A stretch of 64,000 bases of DNA from Cognatundibacterium curvum (GTDB lineage Bacteria > Pseudomonadota > Gammaproteobacteria > Burkholderiales > Burkholderiaceae_D). Location: assembly GCF_014284235.1 (NCBI RefSeq), contig NZ_JACOGD010000004.1, positions 186,001 to 250,000 on the forward strand, in the 5' to 3' direction. The position numbers were made by a program, and so were the translations under genes. The notes under the pieces were generated by a model, which saw nothing but the letters and a program-made list of their open reading frames with translations, did no database searches and had not been told where the DNA came from. Below are positions 9,595 to 18,727 of this stretch, piece by piece; the stretch's first letter is position 1, and the number at the start of each line of letters is the position of its first letter.

Positions 9595-10364
9595 TAGTGG
9601 CCACCTCCCAAATAGGCTTCGATCACAGCCGGATTTTTTTGAATATCTGCAGGAACACCTTCTGCAATTGGTTTGCCGTAATCGAGTACAGTCAGGCGAT
9701 CACACAAGCCCATCATCAGTTTGACATCATGTTCGATCAGCAGGATCGTTTTACCTTCGGCCTTAATCTTGACCAAGAGCTCACGCAACGCCAGTTTTTC
9801 AGTCGCATTCATACCGGCTGCAGGCTCGTCCAATGCCAGCAGCTTAGGATCGGTCGCCAGTGCGCGTGCAATTTCCAGACGACGCTGATCGCCGTAGGAC
9901 AGGAATTTAGAGGTGCGGTCGGCAAACTGACCGATACCAACAAAGTCCAGCAATTCCTGGGCACGCTGGCGGATTTCAGCCTCTTCCTTGCGCGCAGCAG
10001 CATGGTGAAAAACTGCACCAAACACGCCCTGATGAGTGCGCACATGACGCCCCACCATGACGTTTTCCAGAGCGGTCATTTCGCCAAATAAACGGATATT
10101 CTGAAATGTACGTGCAATACCTGCTTTTGCCACTTCATGCGGTGCCGAAGGGGAATACGGCTTGCCATCCAGTTCAAAACTACCGGTATCAGGCTGGTAC
10201 AAACCAGTGATCACGTTAAAGAAAGTTGTTTTACCCGCGCCATTCGGTCCGATCAGGCCATAAATCTGGCCTTTTTTGATATGAATACCGACGTTGGATA
10301 AGGCTTGCAGCCCGCCGAAGCGCTTGTTAGCGCCTTCAATTTTTAAGATAGTCTGTTCAGTCAT
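9594..10364 (-). CDS. livG: branched-chain amino acid ABC transporter ATPase
   Basis: 256 residues from the ATG at 10364; a GTG one codon earlier is possible, but AAGGA is best spaced for the ATG. Walker A is G-P-N-G-A-G-K-T-T, with L-S-Y-G-D-Q-R-R-L-E signature and L-L-A-L-D-E-P-A-A-G-M-N Walker B. The extended C-terminal region (VIEAYLGGG) is characteristic of LivG. It pairs with LivF to drive the LivH/LivM channel. Confidence 0.93.
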   Translation of the reverse strand: MTEQTILKIEGANKRFGGLQALSNVGIHIKKGQIYGLIGPNGAGKTTFFNVITGLYQPDTGSFELDGKPYSPSAPHEVAKAGIARTFQNIRLFGEMTALENVMVGRHVRTHQGVFGAVFHHAAARKEEAEIRQRAQELLDFVGIGQFADRTSKFLSYGDQRRLEIARALATDPKLLALDEPAAGMNATEKLALRELLVKIKAEGKTILLIEHDVKLMMGLCDRLTVLDYGKPIAEGVPADIQKNPAVIEAYLGGGH

Positions 10365-10375
10365 CACATTTGTCC

Positions 10376-11557
10376 TTACGCTGTGGCGTCATTGGTTTTA
10401 CCAATCTTGTCTTCATGCTTAGGTGCAGGCCACAAACCGGCCGGGCGATTCAGCATGACAACCACCATCGTCAGACCGTACAACAACTGACGTAACACTT
10501 CTGCTTCTATCCAGATTTTACCGAACAGCATATTCTGTACAGGTTCAACGACGTGACGCAGCACCTCAGGTAAAGCTGCAAGCAATATGGCACCCAGGAT
10601 AACGCCAGGAATATGTCCAATACCCCCCAGCACCACCATCGCCAGAATCACGATCGATTCCATCAGCGAGAAGGACTCCGGGGAAACGAAACCCTGGAAA
10701 GAGCCAAACATCGCGCCGGAAATACCACCAAATGATGCCCCCATAGAGAAAGCCAGCAGTTTGACGTTACGGGTATTGATACCCATCGCTTTTGCTGCAA
10801 TTTCATCTTCACGGATGGCGACCCAGGCACGTCCGAGACGGGAGTTTTGCAAGCGCAAGGAAATGATCACGATAAGGATGCACAGAGTCAGGAACAGGAA
10901 ATAATACGCATTCACAGATGGCATACTGAAGCCAAGGAAGCTCACCACACCCGCCTCACCTTGCAGTGACACGCCCATGATGCTGACCGGATCCACCATA
11001 TTGATCCCTTGCGGACCATTTGTGAAGTTGATCGGTGAATTCATGTTATTCATGAAAATACGGATAATTTCACCAAAACCCAGCGTCACGATCGCCAGAT
11101 AGTCACCCCGCAGTTTGAGTGTAGGCGCGCCGAGCAAAGCACCACATAAACCAGCGATCAATGCAGCAAACGGGATAATGATCCAGACCGACAGATGTAT
11201 GCCTTTTTGAGCAATTTCCGGTCCGAACAAAGTAACCAGAGCATTACCAAGTGCCGGGTAGTTTTCTACAAAGGATTCAAGTATCACAGCAAACTGGGGT
11301 GATCCGAAAATCGCAGCGAGATAAGCACCGACAGCATAGAACGCGATGTAACCGAGATCCAGCAAGCCGGCGAAGCCCACCACAATGTTCAGACCCAGCG
11401 CCAGCATAATGTAGAGCAAGGCGAAGTCGATAATCCGGACCCATGAATTACCAAAGTTAGCAGCAACAAACGGGAACAGCACCAGCACCAGCCCCATAAT
11501 GGCGAAACTGGTATAGGCTTTTTTCGGATTGGCTTTTGTATCAAAAATAGTTGACAT
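10376..11557 (-). CDS. livM: branched-chain amino acid ABC transporter permease
   Basis: 393 residues with about nine to ten hydrophobic segments, and the conserved LivM cytoplasmic motif around A-I-R-E-D-E-I-A-A-K-A-M-G-I-N with the following V-K-L-L-A-F. Second permease subunit of the high-affinity Leu/Ile/Val transporter in the inner membrane. A good ribosome site (AAGGAG) precedes the ATG. It sits 11 bp after livH and 8 bp before livG in one operon. Confidence 0.93.
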   Translation of the reverse strand: MSTIFDTKANPKKAYTSFAIMGLVLVLFPFVAANFGNSWVRIIDFALLYIMLALGLNIVVGFAGLLDLGYIAFYAVGAYLAAIFGSPQFAVILESFVENYPALGNALVTLFGPEIAQKGIHLSVWIIIPFAALIAGLCGALLGAPTLKLRGDYLAIVTLGFGEIIRIFMNNMNSPINFTNGPQGINMVDPVSIMGVSLQGEAGVVSFLGFSMPSVNAYYFLFLTLCILIVIISLRLQNSRLGRAWVAIREDEIAAKAMGINTRNVKLLAFSMGASFGGISGAMFGSFQGFVSPESFSLMESIVILAMVVLGGIGHIPGVILGAILLAALPEVLRHVVEPVQNMLFGKIWIEAEVLRQLLYGLTMVVVMLNRPAGLWPAPKHEDKIGKTNDATA

Positions 11558-11568
11558 TGATCTTCTCC

Positions 11569-12498
11569 TTAAGCGCGATCAGCGACGCGTTCACCCATGA
11601 TGCCGGATGGACGTAATGTCAGCACAATAATCAATACAACGAATGCGAAGATATCCTGGTAATGACTACCCAGTACACCACCGGTCAGATCACCGATATA
11701 ACCCGCACCCAGACTCTCGATCAGACCCAGGATAATGCCACCCACCATAGCGCCATAGATATTGCCGATACCGCCTAATACCGCAGCAGAAAATGCCTTC
11801 AGACCAGGTACGAAGCCCATCGCAAACTGTGCGGAAGAGTAATTCGCGGCCCACATCACACCTGCAATCGCTGCCAGTGCAGCGCCGATTGCAAACGTGG
11901 CCACGATCACATAGTTGGAATTCACACCCATCAGACCGGCAACACGTGGATTTTCTGCCGTTGCACGCATGGCGCGTCCCATTTTGGTTTTTTCAACCAG
12001 CAGCACCAGGCCAACCATAGCCAGGGTAGCCAGTATCAGCAACAGAATTTGCGTCTGCGAAATGACAGCACCACCGATTTGTACCGGTATCGTAGGCATT
12101 ACGGAAGGGAAAGGAATTGGGCTGCGACCCCAGATCATCATTGCAAATGTCTGTACCAAAATAGACACGCCGATCGCAGTAATCAGCGGAGCCAGCCGCG
12201 GTGCATTACGCAAACGGCGATAAGCGACCCGCTCTATCAGTATATTAACAAGAATACAAACCGGAATTGCTCCGATGATAGCGATCAGCAACATCAGAAT
12301 GCCATGCATCTCAGGTGCAACGACCTGCAATAGCTTGATGATACTGAGTCCTGCCATTGCGCCGACCATTAACACATCGCCGTGCGCAAAGTTAATCAGA
12401 TTTAAAACGCCGTACACCATGGTGTAACCAAGCGCGACCAGGGCATACATACTTCCCAAAACCAGCCCGTTAATCATTTGTTGGATAAAGGTATCCAT
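11569..12498 (-). CDS. livH: branched-chain amino acid ABC transporter permease
   Basis: 309 residues, eight or so membrane segments, opening with the family-typical QQMINGLVLGSMYALVALGY. First gene of livHMGF. In most relatives a periplasmic binding-protein gene (livJ/livK) precedes livH. Here there is none; instead a short ORF and a terminator hairpin occupy the leader (12605-12699). The binding protein must be supplied from elsewhere in the genome, or the system uses another receptor. Confidence 0.93.
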   Translation of the reverse strand: MDTFIQQMINGLVLGSMYALVALGYTMVYGVLNLINFAHGDVLMVGAMAGLSIIKLLQVVAPEMHGILMLLIAIIGAIPVCILVNILIERVAYRRLRNAPRLAPLITAIGVSILVQTFAMMIWGRSPIPFPSVMPTIPVQIGGAVISQTQILLLILATLAMVGLVLLVEKTKMGRAMRATAENPRVAGLMGVNSNYVIVATFAIGAALAAIAGVMWAANYSSAQFAMGFVPGLKAFSAAVLGGIGNIYGAMVGGIILGLIESLGAGYIGDLTGGVLGSHYQDIFAFVVLIIVLTLRPSGIMGERVADRA

Positions 12499-12604
12499 AT
12501 TGGTATCTCTTTCTATGAACGAATCTAAATTTCAACCGAGCCCGATGTTTGTATCCGGTAAAGAACAACAAGCGAGTCAGAAAAATCATTCCCGATAACA
12601 AAAA

Positions 12605-12635
12605 AACGGCACCCGTCATACGGTGTGCCGCTTTC
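12605..12635 (-). terminator. intrinsic terminator in the livH leader
   Basis: Read leftward: GCGGCACACCGT, loop, ACGGGTGCCG, then seven T. It is a strong GC stem with a U-tract placed about 110 bp before livH. It may attenuate livHMGF or simply end a small upstream transcript carrying the 18-codon ORF. Confidence 0.8.
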
Positions 12636-12642
12636 AACTCCG

Positions 12643-12699
12643 TTATCCGGAAAGGCGTGTCTTCATATCAGGAGTAACAATATTGCGTGTAATGCACAT
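12643..12699 (-). CDS. 18-residue ORF ahead of livH (possible leader peptide)
   Basis: The ORF encodes MCITRNIVTPDMKTRLSG and stops just before the terminator hairpin. A near-ideal ribosome site (GAGGAGAG) lies 7 bp upstream of its ATG, and a TATAAT-like hexamer lies further up (about 12780-12785 on this strand). Order is promoter, ribosome site, mini-ORF, terminator, transport operon, the layout of an attenuator leader. The peptide contains Ile, Val and Leu codons (two Ile, one Val, one Leu) but is not enriched for them, so sensing of branched-chain amino acids is only a guess. No family recognised. Confidence 0.5.
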   Translation of the reverse strand: MCITRNIVTPDMKTRLSG

Positions 12700-13003
12700 G
12701 ATAAAACTCTCCTCTGCAACTTTTGGTAAAAGCTTTTCTAATATTTCGACTTCTTATATACGCCAATGAAGTGGGCGCGATTATACATAGGCAACTTCTC
12801 AAGACAGTGGTATAAAAACCACCCTTACCTACGTATTTTCCACAGACCCGGCATTTAAGCATACACCTTTATCAATTTCACAAACAGTCAAATTGATTTG
12901 CCGGCTCATCTTAAACACGAATTCACTGAATAAAATATCGAAAACCAGAACAAAACAGATTTTTATCAAAACAAATTACAAATTTCTATGCTAACAGGCT
13001 GAC
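12700..13003. other. AT-rich intergenic region between ispH and the liv leader
   Basis: About 300 bp without a convincing gene. It probably holds the leftward promoter of the mini-ORF/livHMGF transcript (TATAAT at about 12780-12785) and the end of the ispH transcript. A 64-codon frame here lacks family resemblance and overlaps the mini-ORF in another frame. Confidence 0.5.
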
Positions 13004-13945
13004 TCAGGCTTCTTGCGCGATGCTTAAACCCTTAGGCATAGGAAAAGTAACGTTTTCTTCTACGCCGTCCAGCGCACGCACACTGCTGGCGCCCAATTCT
13101 TTCAGTCGAGCAATCACTTCCTGCACCAGTACCTCAGGCGCTGAAGCCCCCGCGGTGACGCCAATACGTTGCACATTTTCCAGCCAGGCGGGCTGTATTT
13201 GACCTGCATTGTCGACCATGTAAGCGGCCGCACCGATTTTCTCAGCCACTTCGCGCAGACGATTAGAGTTGGAGCTGTTCGGACTACCGACCACAATCAC
13301 CAGCTCAACCTGAGGTGCCATAAATTTGACTGCCTGTTGACGATTCGTCGTGGCGTAACAGATATCGCCTTTCTTAGGCTCACTGATCTCAGGGAAACGT
13401 TGTTTAAGTGCCGCGATAATGTCAGCCGTATCATCCACAGATAAAGTGGTTTGCGATACATAAGCCAGCAACCCGGGATTAGCCACTTGCAAGCTGGCCA
13501 CATCAGCCACCGTTTCAACCAGATACATACCGCCTTCGGTCTGCCCCATCGTGCCTTCGACTTCCGGATGACCATCATGGCCTATCATGATGATTTCGCG
13601 GCCTTCCTTGCGCATTTTAATGACTTCCATATGCACTTTGGTGACCAATGGGCAGGTAGCATCGAACACTGTCACGCCACGTTGCTCCGCCTCCTTGCGC
13701 ACCGCCTGCGAGACGCCATGTGCAGAGAAAATCAAGGTATTTCCGGCTGGCACATCTTCCAGATTTTCAATGAAAATAGCGCCCTTTTGACGCAAATCAT
13801 TCACAACAAAGGCGTTATGCACGATTTCATGTCTGACGTAAATGGGCGCGCCAAACTGCTTTAAAGCGCGCTCTACAATTTCAATCGCACGATCCACTCC
13901 CGCACAGAAACCACGCGGTTGCGCCAGTAAAATTTCCTTATCCAT
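13004..13945 (-). CDS. ispH: 4-hydroxy-3-methylbut-2-enyl diphosphate reductase
   Basis: 313 residues. IspH reduces HMBPP to IPP and DMAPP in the last step of the MEP isoprenoid pathway, using a [4Fe-4S] cluster. The three cluster cysteines are C14 ([11 protein letters not shown]), C98 ([11 protein letters not shown]) and C196 (GDICYATTN), and the substrate-binding histidines H43 (IVHN) and H76 (SAHG) are present. It directly follows fkpB (one base between), a conserved pair in betaproteobacteria. Confidence 0.97.
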   Translation of the reverse strand: MDKEILLAQPRGFCAGVDRAIEIVERALKQFGAPIYVRHEIVHNAFVVNDLRQKGAIFIENLEDVPAGNTLIFSAHGVSQAVRKEAEQRGVTVFDATCPLVTKVHMEVIKMRKEGREIIMIGHDGHPEVEGTMGQTEGGMYLVETVADVASLQVANPGLLAYVSQTTLSVDDTADIIAALKQRFPEISEPKKGDICYATTNRQQAVKFMAPQVELVIVVGSPNSSNSNRLREVAEKIGAAAYMVDNAGQIQPAWLENVQRIGVTAGASAPEVLVQEVIARLKELGASSVRALDGVEENVTFPMPKGLSIAQEA

Positions 13946-13946
13946 C

Positions 13947-14402
13947 TTACAAAATTCCTATGATACGGGTTTCAAACAGCAGGGTTTGACCTGCCAGCGG
14001 ATGATTAAAATCAAAAATATAGCCGTGTTCATCTTTGGCTTTCAGTATGCCGGCAAAGCGCCCACCCGACGGTGCAGCGAACTCGACCAGATCACCCACG
14101 ACATACTGTTCGCCAAACGCAGAATTCTCACGCAAAGTTGCCTCAGATACGCGTTGTATCAGCTCTGGGTTGCGCGGACCAAACGCCTGTTCAGGCAACA
14201 ACTCACGCGTAGTGTGCGAACCTTCAGGCAAGCCTAGTAAGGCTTTTTCTAATTCCGGGGCAAGTTGCCCCAAACCCATCTGCAAAGTCGCGGGACTTTC
14301 TTCAAATGTACTGATAATATTTTCACCATCAAGGCTGGCAAGACGGTAATGCAAAGTCAGGTAGGAGTCGGATTGGACTAAAGGTAGGTCTGGATTCGTC
14401 AT
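13947..14402 (-). CDS. fkpB: FKBP-type peptidyl-prolyl isomerase (SlpA/FkpB)
   Basis: 151 residues with the SlpA-type FKBP fold: an N-terminal S-Y-L-T-L-H-Y-R-L strand, the G-L-x-x-L-x-P-E-L-E-x-A-L-L-G motif, and the inserted IF domain ending [13 protein letters not shown]. It is a cytoplasmic prolyl isomerase/chaperone. It is the first gene of the fkpB-ispH operon and is divergent from radC. Confidence 0.92.
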   Translation of the reverse strand: MTNPDLPLVQSDSYLTLHYRLASLDGENIISTFEESPATLQMGLGQLAPELEKALLGLPEGSHTTRELLPEQAFGPRNPELIQRVSEATLRENSAFGEQYVVGDLVEFAAPSGGRFAGILKAKDEHGYIFDFNHPLAGQTLLFETRIIGIL

Positions 14403-14489
14403 GATTTCAGGCTTTCACTAATAAGCCGCTATTGTAAGCCAGCTTTCAGCGATACAAGTTTTTCTCAAACACAAGCAGGAGCCCAGCTA

Positions 14490-15164
14490 ATGGCAATTCA
14501 TGACTGGCCTGAAGATGACAGACCCAGAGAACGCCTGATTAAGTCAGGTGCCAGCGCTTTGTCTGATGCAGAACTGTTGGCAGTCTTTTTGCGCACCGGT
14601 GTGAAGGGTAAGAGTGCGGTGGATCTGGGCAGAGACATGCTGCAGGATTTTGGCTCTTTATCCAAACTGTTTGGTGCCGGTATGAATGACTTCTCGCGCA
14701 TCCATGGTTTAGGGGCTGCAAAATACGCTCAATTACAAGCTGTTCTCGAACTCGCGAAAAGAGCCATTTGCGAAGAAGTCAGGCAGGCCGACGTGATGCA
14801 TTCGCCCAAGGCCGTCAGGCAATATCTGCAGTTAATGTTGGGAGGGCGCGCCTATGAATCCTTTGCCGTTTTGTTTTTGGATGTCAAAAACCGTCTGATC
14901 AGCAGCGAAGAATTGTTTCGCGGCACCCTGGATCAAGCCAGTGTCTATCCCAGGGAAGTACTGAAATCTGCGCTGAAACATAATGCTGCTGCGGTGATAC
15001 TGGCACACAACCATCCTTCGGGCTCTTGCGAACCCAGCAGCGCAGACCGGCAACTGACCAGTAAATTGCAACAGGCATTACAGTTAATTGATATCCGCGT
15101 GTTAGACCACTTTATCGTCGCAAACCCGCATGTTTACTCGTTTGCAGAGCACGGTTTACTGTGA
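14490..15164 (+). CDS. radC: RadC-like JAB/MPN domain protein
   Basis: 224 residues: helix-hairpin-helix-like N-terminus (about 1-95), then an MPN domain whose zinc ligands H173, H175 and D186 form the JAMM motif H-x-H-P-S-G-x(8)-D. Despite its name RadC's biochemical role is not settled; a metallopeptidase or nucleic-acid role is proposed for the family. It lies upstream of rpmB as in many proteobacteria. Confidence 0.93.
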   Translation: MAIHDWPEDDRPRERLIKSGASALSDAELLAVFLRTGVKGKSAVDLGRDMLQDFGSLSKLFGAGMNDFSRIHGLGAAKYAQLQAVLELAKRAICEEVRQADVMHSPKAVRQYLQLMLGGRAYESFAVLFLDVKNRLISSEELFRGTLDQASVYPREVLKSALKHNAAAVILAHNHPSGSCEPSSADRQLTSKLQQALQLIDIRVLDHFIVANPHVYSFAEHGLL

Positions 15165-15231
15165 TTTTTCAAATTGTTAAATTTAAAAAATCCAAAAGAC
15201 ACAATTGTTTTTCACAAGTCGTTGATATTCC

Positions 15232-15260
15232 ACGATTTTTTGTATACACTCTCATTTTTT
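15232..15260 (+). promoter_or_regulatory. predicted rpmB-rpmG promoter
   Basis: TTGATA (15232-15237), 17-bp spacer, TACACT (15255-15260), about 30 bp before rpmB, with an AAGGAG ribosome site at about 15279-15284. Confidence 0.5.
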
Positions 15261-15290
15261 CCAATTTCGGAAACTATTAAGGAGTTAATC

Positions 15291-15527
15291 ATGGCACGTG
15301 TCTGCCAAGTGACTGGGAAGGGGCCAATGGTTGGCAACAACGTTTCCCACGCTAACAACAAAACTAAACGTCGCTTTTTGCCTAACCTGCAAAACCGTCG
15401 CTTTTTCGTAGAATCAGAAAACCGTTGGGTTTCTCTGCGTTTGTCTAACGCTGGTCTGCGCGTCATTGACAAAGTCGGCATCGATGCCGTTTTGGCTGAC
15501 CTGCGTGCTCGCGGCGAAAAAGTTTAA
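15291..15527 (+). CDS. rpmB: 50S ribosomal protein L28
   Basis: 78 residues starting [20 protein letters not shown], the L28 signature; structural protein of the large ribosomal subunit. The longer upstream reading frame is not credible because the AAGGAG site sits just before this ATG. Confidence 0.97.
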   Translation: MARVCQVTGKGPMVGNNVSHANNKTKRRFLPNLQNRRFFVESENRWVSLRLSNAGLRVIDKVGIDAVLADLRARGEKV

Positions 15528-15552
15528 GCTAAACTATTGTTAGGAAAAAATC

Positions 15553-15720
15553 ATGGCTAAATCTGGTCGCGACAAAATCAAGCTGGAATCTACTGCCGGC
15601 ACTGGTCACTTCTACACAACCTCCAAAAACAAGCGCACTATGCCTGAAAAAATGGAGATCATGAAGTTTGATCCTAAAGCACGTAAGCACGTTATCTACA
15701 AAGAAACAAAAATCAAGTAA
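15553..15720 (+). CDS. rpmG: 50S ribosomal protein L33
   Basis: 55 residues, [20 protein letters not shown] onward, ending [11 protein letters not shown]; typical L33 without the zinc-binding cysteine pairs (C-minus form). It follows rpmB by 25 bp, the universal rpmB-rpmG pair. Confidence 0.96.
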   Translation: MAKSGRDKIKLESTAGTGHFYTTSKNKRTMPEKMEIMKFDPKARKHVIYKETKIK

Positions 15721-15742
15721 TTTTTGCTTCGCTTGTAACGTC

Positions 15743-15776
15743 AGAAAAGCCCTGCCCTGCAGGGCTTTTTCTTTTT
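15743..15776 (+). terminator. terminator of rpmB-rpmG
   Basis: Arms AGCCCTG and CAGGGCT around CCCTG at 15748-15766, followed by a T-rich run. Confidence 0.88.
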
Positions 15777-15968
15777 GTAAAGTAGCTTTGATGTTCAGGT
15801 TTGGTATCTGATTTGAAATATAGCATTGGTCGCTGGTACGCCCATGTAGTGTAGTGTGGTGTGGTGTCGTGCTCAGGCTGCTTGATCTCAGCACTACGGG
15901 CTGACCGCCTACATGACAGGTAAAAGTGCCACGTTTGTGTCTACTGCCAACACTGATCTACTCTGATG
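15777..15968. other. gene-free spacer with a GTAGTG/GTGTG micro-repeat
   Basis: No coding potential seen. Around 15845-15866 there is a short GTAGTG-GTAGTG-TGGTG-TGGTG run; the rest shows no recognisable motif. Confidence 0.5.
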
Positions 15969-16005
15969 ACGAAAAAAAACGACGCCTAAGCGTCGTTTTT
16001 TTTAT
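15969..16005. terminator. bidirectional terminator downstream of the desaturase
   Basis: A-run, ACGACGC, CTAA, GCGTCGT, T-run at about 15971-16002; serves the leftward desaturase gene and backs up the rpmG terminator. Confidence 0.85.
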
Positions 16006-16022
16006 GCGAATAAGCTCCAGAC

Positions 16023-17225
16023 TTATGCGTAGGTACGCAGACGCAAGGAGAACTCTTGCAAAGTCTTGATGCCGGACGCTTCAGCACGGGTACACCAATC
16101 CTGCAACTGATGCACCAATTGCTCACGGCTGACGGTGGAACGCTCCCAGATCAGGCCCAATTCTACGCGCATATCATGCATGGTCTTGAGTACATTGCTA
16201 TGCGCCAGCACTTCAGACAAAGCCTGTTGTTGCTCACTGACCAGCTTGCTAGGCTCACGTTGCAGCAGTACTTTAGTTGCCTTCAGACGCGCTGCTTCAA
16301 ACTGCGCTTTCTCACGCAAGGAAGCCACCTCATCACGCCAGGTACGGCGCAAGGTTTTCGCGTATTTCGCCATCACGTCATAACGGTTAGTGATCACTGC
16401 CTGCAGCGTTTCCATATCCACCGCTGCTTTTTGGGCAACGAATTTCGGTTCCGGTGCGACTTTCTTCACCTTAGCCAGACCCAGGGTTTCCAGTGTGCGG
16501 ATATATAACCAGCCAATATCGAACTCATACCATTTGGAAGACAACTTGGCAGACGTACCGAATGTATGGTGATTGTTGTGCAACTCTTCACCACCAATCA
16601 GGATGCCGATAGGGAAAATATTGGTAGATGCATCAACGCAATCGTAGTTACGATAACCCCAGTAATGGCCGATACCATTGATGATGCCCGCTGCTGTGAT
16701 AGGAATCCACATCATCTGTACTGCCCAGACGGTAATACCGATCACGCCGAACAGACTGAAGTTAATGATCAGCATCAATGCCAGACCCTGCCAGCTGAAA
16801 CGGGTGTAGACATTGTGCTCCATCCAGTCATCCGGCGTACCATGGCCGTACTTTTGCAGGGTTTCCTGATTTTTGGATTCGGTACGATACAGTTCCGCGC
16901 CTTCCAGCAACACTTTCTTAATGCCGCGAGTCTGCGGGCTATGCGGATCTTCTTCAGTTTCACACTTGGCATGGTGCTTACGATGCACAGCTGCCCACTC
17001 CTTAGTCACCTGGCCCGTTGTCATCCACAACCAGAAACGGAAGAAATGGCTGGGTATCGCATGCAATTCCAATGCGCGGTGAGCCTGGCAACGATGCAGG
17101 AAGATCGTCACACTGGCGATCGTGATGTGAGTCACCACCATCGTATAGATAAACACTTCCCAGCCGCTCGCGCGGGTCAGTCCATTGGACAGGAAGTCGA
17201 CGAGAGATTCAATAAATGTACTCAA
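16023..17225 (-). CDS. acyl-CoA/fatty-acid desaturase
   Basis: 400 residues, membrane di-iron desaturase family. Three histidine boxes are visible: H44-R-C-Q-A-H-R (44-50), H81-R-K-H-H (81-85) and H216-N-N-H-H (216-220). Hydrophobic stretches around 25-45, 62-75 and 145-185 fit four membrane spans. It introduces a double bond (probably delta-9) into acyl chains to adjust membrane fluidity. The C-terminal about 130 residues are helical and charged, longer than in minimal desaturases. The upstream inverted repeat at 17301-17323 may be its operator. Confidence 0.9.
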   Translation of the reverse strand: MSTFIESLVDFLSNGLTRASGWEVFIYTMVVTHITIASVTIFLHRCQAHRALELHAIPSHFFRFWLWMTTGQVTKEWAAVHRKHHAKCETEEDPHSPQTRGIKKVLLEGAELYRTESKNQETLQKYGHGTPDDWMEHNVYTRFSWQGLALMLIINFSLFGVIGITVWAVQMMWIPITAAGIINGIGHYWGYRNYDCVDASTNIFPIGILIGGEELHNNHHTFGTSAKLSSKWYEFDIGWLYIRTLETLGLAKVKKVAPEPKFVAQKAAVDMETLQAVITNRYDVMAKYAKTLRRTWRDEVASLREKAQFEAARLKATKVLLQREPSKLVSEQQQALSEVLAHSNVLKTMHDMRVELGLIWERSTVSREQLVHQLQDWCTRAEASGIKTLQEFSLRLRTYA

Positions 17226-17300
17226 AATGACAATTACTCCGGTGTTATTGTGTGTTACTCAGCTTATGTTGAAAAGCAACAGCCGTCAAAATATATTTTT

Positions 17301-17323
17301 AGTGCGCACGAATTGTACGCGCT
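17301..17323 (-). promoter_or_regulatory. imperfect palindrome upstream of the desaturase
   Basis: AGTGCGCAC and GTACGCGCT arms separated by GAATT (7 of 9 positions symmetric), about 76 bp before the start codon. It has the size of a TetR-type operator; the regulator is unknown. Confidence 0.4.
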
Positions 17324-17347
17324 TTAGAGGAATTGCACCAATGCACT

Positions 17348-18667
17348 TCAAGTTTTTGCACCCAGTTCCCGCACTAACTCTGCCGGACTTTGCGCCAGCG
17401 TAATAACACGTTGTGGAAATGGCAAATTAGCACCCTGCTCACGGATGACTTTCCAAATCGCGCGGTTCACCGCAGACAAGACATTCGAGCGTCCATTTTC
17501 CGGATCGGCTATCCAGAATCCTACCCGCAACTCCAGACCATCGGCGCCAAAACGCATCAGATACGCAGACGGCCCTGGCTCCTGACAGACCCGTTCGCTT
17601 ACTCTGGCCGCCTCTGCCAGCAAAGGCAGCAAGCTATCCAGATCTGTGTCGTAAGTCACGGTCAGATCCGTCCACATCGCCACGCTGGAATTGGTCAGCG
17701 AGTAATTCTGTACCGGAGTCGATACCAGCATTTCATTCGGAATCACCGATTCAGCACCATCTAAACCCTGCAATACGGTGTAGCGGGTGTTGATCTGCGT
17801 AACTTTACCGTTAAATTTATCGACTGCAATCATGTCGCCAATCGACATACTGCGGTCGATCAGGATGATAAAACCGGATACATAGCTACTCGCAATTTTT
17901 TGCAAGCCAAAGCCCAGCCCCACGCCCAAAGCGCCGCCAAACACCGATAACACAGTCAGATCGATGCCCACCAGCGTCAGGCTGATCAGAATGGCCAGCA
18001 AGATCAGCAAGGCACGCCCGACTCTGGACATCACCACTTTGAATGAAGAGTGGGCATTGGGTAAAGCCATCAGCCTTGCTTCCAGCGCAGCACTGGCCCA
18101 CAAGGCGATCACCATGGTGAAAATGACAGAAATCGTGGCCTGGATAATACTCAGCAGGGAGATTTTGTTCTTGCCGACCGGCAGTACCACGCTGTCCAGC
18201 GTATCAATCAGATCCGGCCATAAACCGGTGTAATGCAGTACCACGCCCAACCACACCAAGCCGGCAAACAGTTTTTCGAATGCCGCTAAAAAACTGCCTA
18301 TACGCCCCTCGCGCACAAAAGTCTTACGCAAGATATAAAACGCCAGCCTTATCATGGCGAGTGAACCCATGATAGGGAACAGCAGGGTCAGCAAGTTGGT
18401 ATGCTGCCAGCGTGCCAACGCCTCCTTCGCGATGGCAAGGAAAAACACGGTCAGTAAGGGCATCAGCACCCGGGAAAAACTCTGTACACCGATATGCACC
18501 ATGCCTGAGCTGGCATCACCGCCGGCAAACAGGCGCTTCAGGTAGCGCGAACTGAGCCAGGCCAGTCCAAAACACACCGCAACGGTGGCGACTTGCCAAA
18601 GGAACTGAGGCTCTCTGAAATCATCAGCCAGATCGGCCAACAAGCTGGTTAACACTGGAGTACTCAT
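17348..18667 (-). CDS. MscS-family mechanosensitive channel
   Basis: 439 residues. Several N-terminal membrane segments precede the pore helix G-G-A-L-G-V-G-L-G-F-G-L-Q-K-I-A (about 235-250), the hallmark of MscS pores. Then come the beta domain (I-L-I-D-R-S-M-S-I-G-D-M-I) and a C-terminal cytoplasmic domain. Inner-membrane channel that opens on membrane tension during hypo-osmotic shock. It sits between the desaturase and a rRNA methyltransferase gene, all leftward but with separate signals. Confidence 0.9.
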   Translation of the reverse strand: MSTPVLTSLLADLADDFREPQFLWQVATVAVCFGLAWLSSRYLKRLFAGGDASSGMVHIGVQSFSRVLMPLLTVFFLAIAKEALARWQHTNLLTLLFPIMGSLAMIRLAFYILRKTFVREGRIGSFLAAFEKLFAGLVWLGVVLHYTGLWPDLIDTLDSVVLPVGKNKISLLSIIQATISVIFTMVIALWASAALEARLMALPNAHSSFKVVMSRVGRALLILLAILISLTLVGIDLTVLSVFGGALGVGLGFGLQKIASSYVSGFIILIDRSMSIGDMIAVDKFNGKVTQINTRYTVLQGLDGAESVIPNEMLVSTPVQNYSLTNSSVAMWTDLTVTYDTDLDSLLPLLAEAARVSERVCQEPGPSAYLMRFGADGLELRVGFWIADPENGRSNVLSAVNRAIWKVIREQGANLPFPQRVITLAQSPAELVRELGAKT

Positions 18668-18689
18668 TTTTTTCGGGGAGAGAAAGAAA

Positions 18690-18720
18690 AAACTCCCGGC
18701 ATTGATTGTGCCGGGAGATT
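18690..18720 (-). terminator. terminator of the RsmB-type methyltransferase gene
   Basis: Leftward: CTCCCGGCA, loop, TGCCGGGAG, then TTTTTT (stem 18693-18701 with 18709-18717). Confidence 0.88.
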
Positions 18721-18727
18721 TAGGGAT

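Noticed and set aside
12668-12862. 64-codon leftward ORF upstream of livH
   Set aside because: No family resemblance and no ribosome site; it overlaps, in another frame, the better supported 18-codon ORF.
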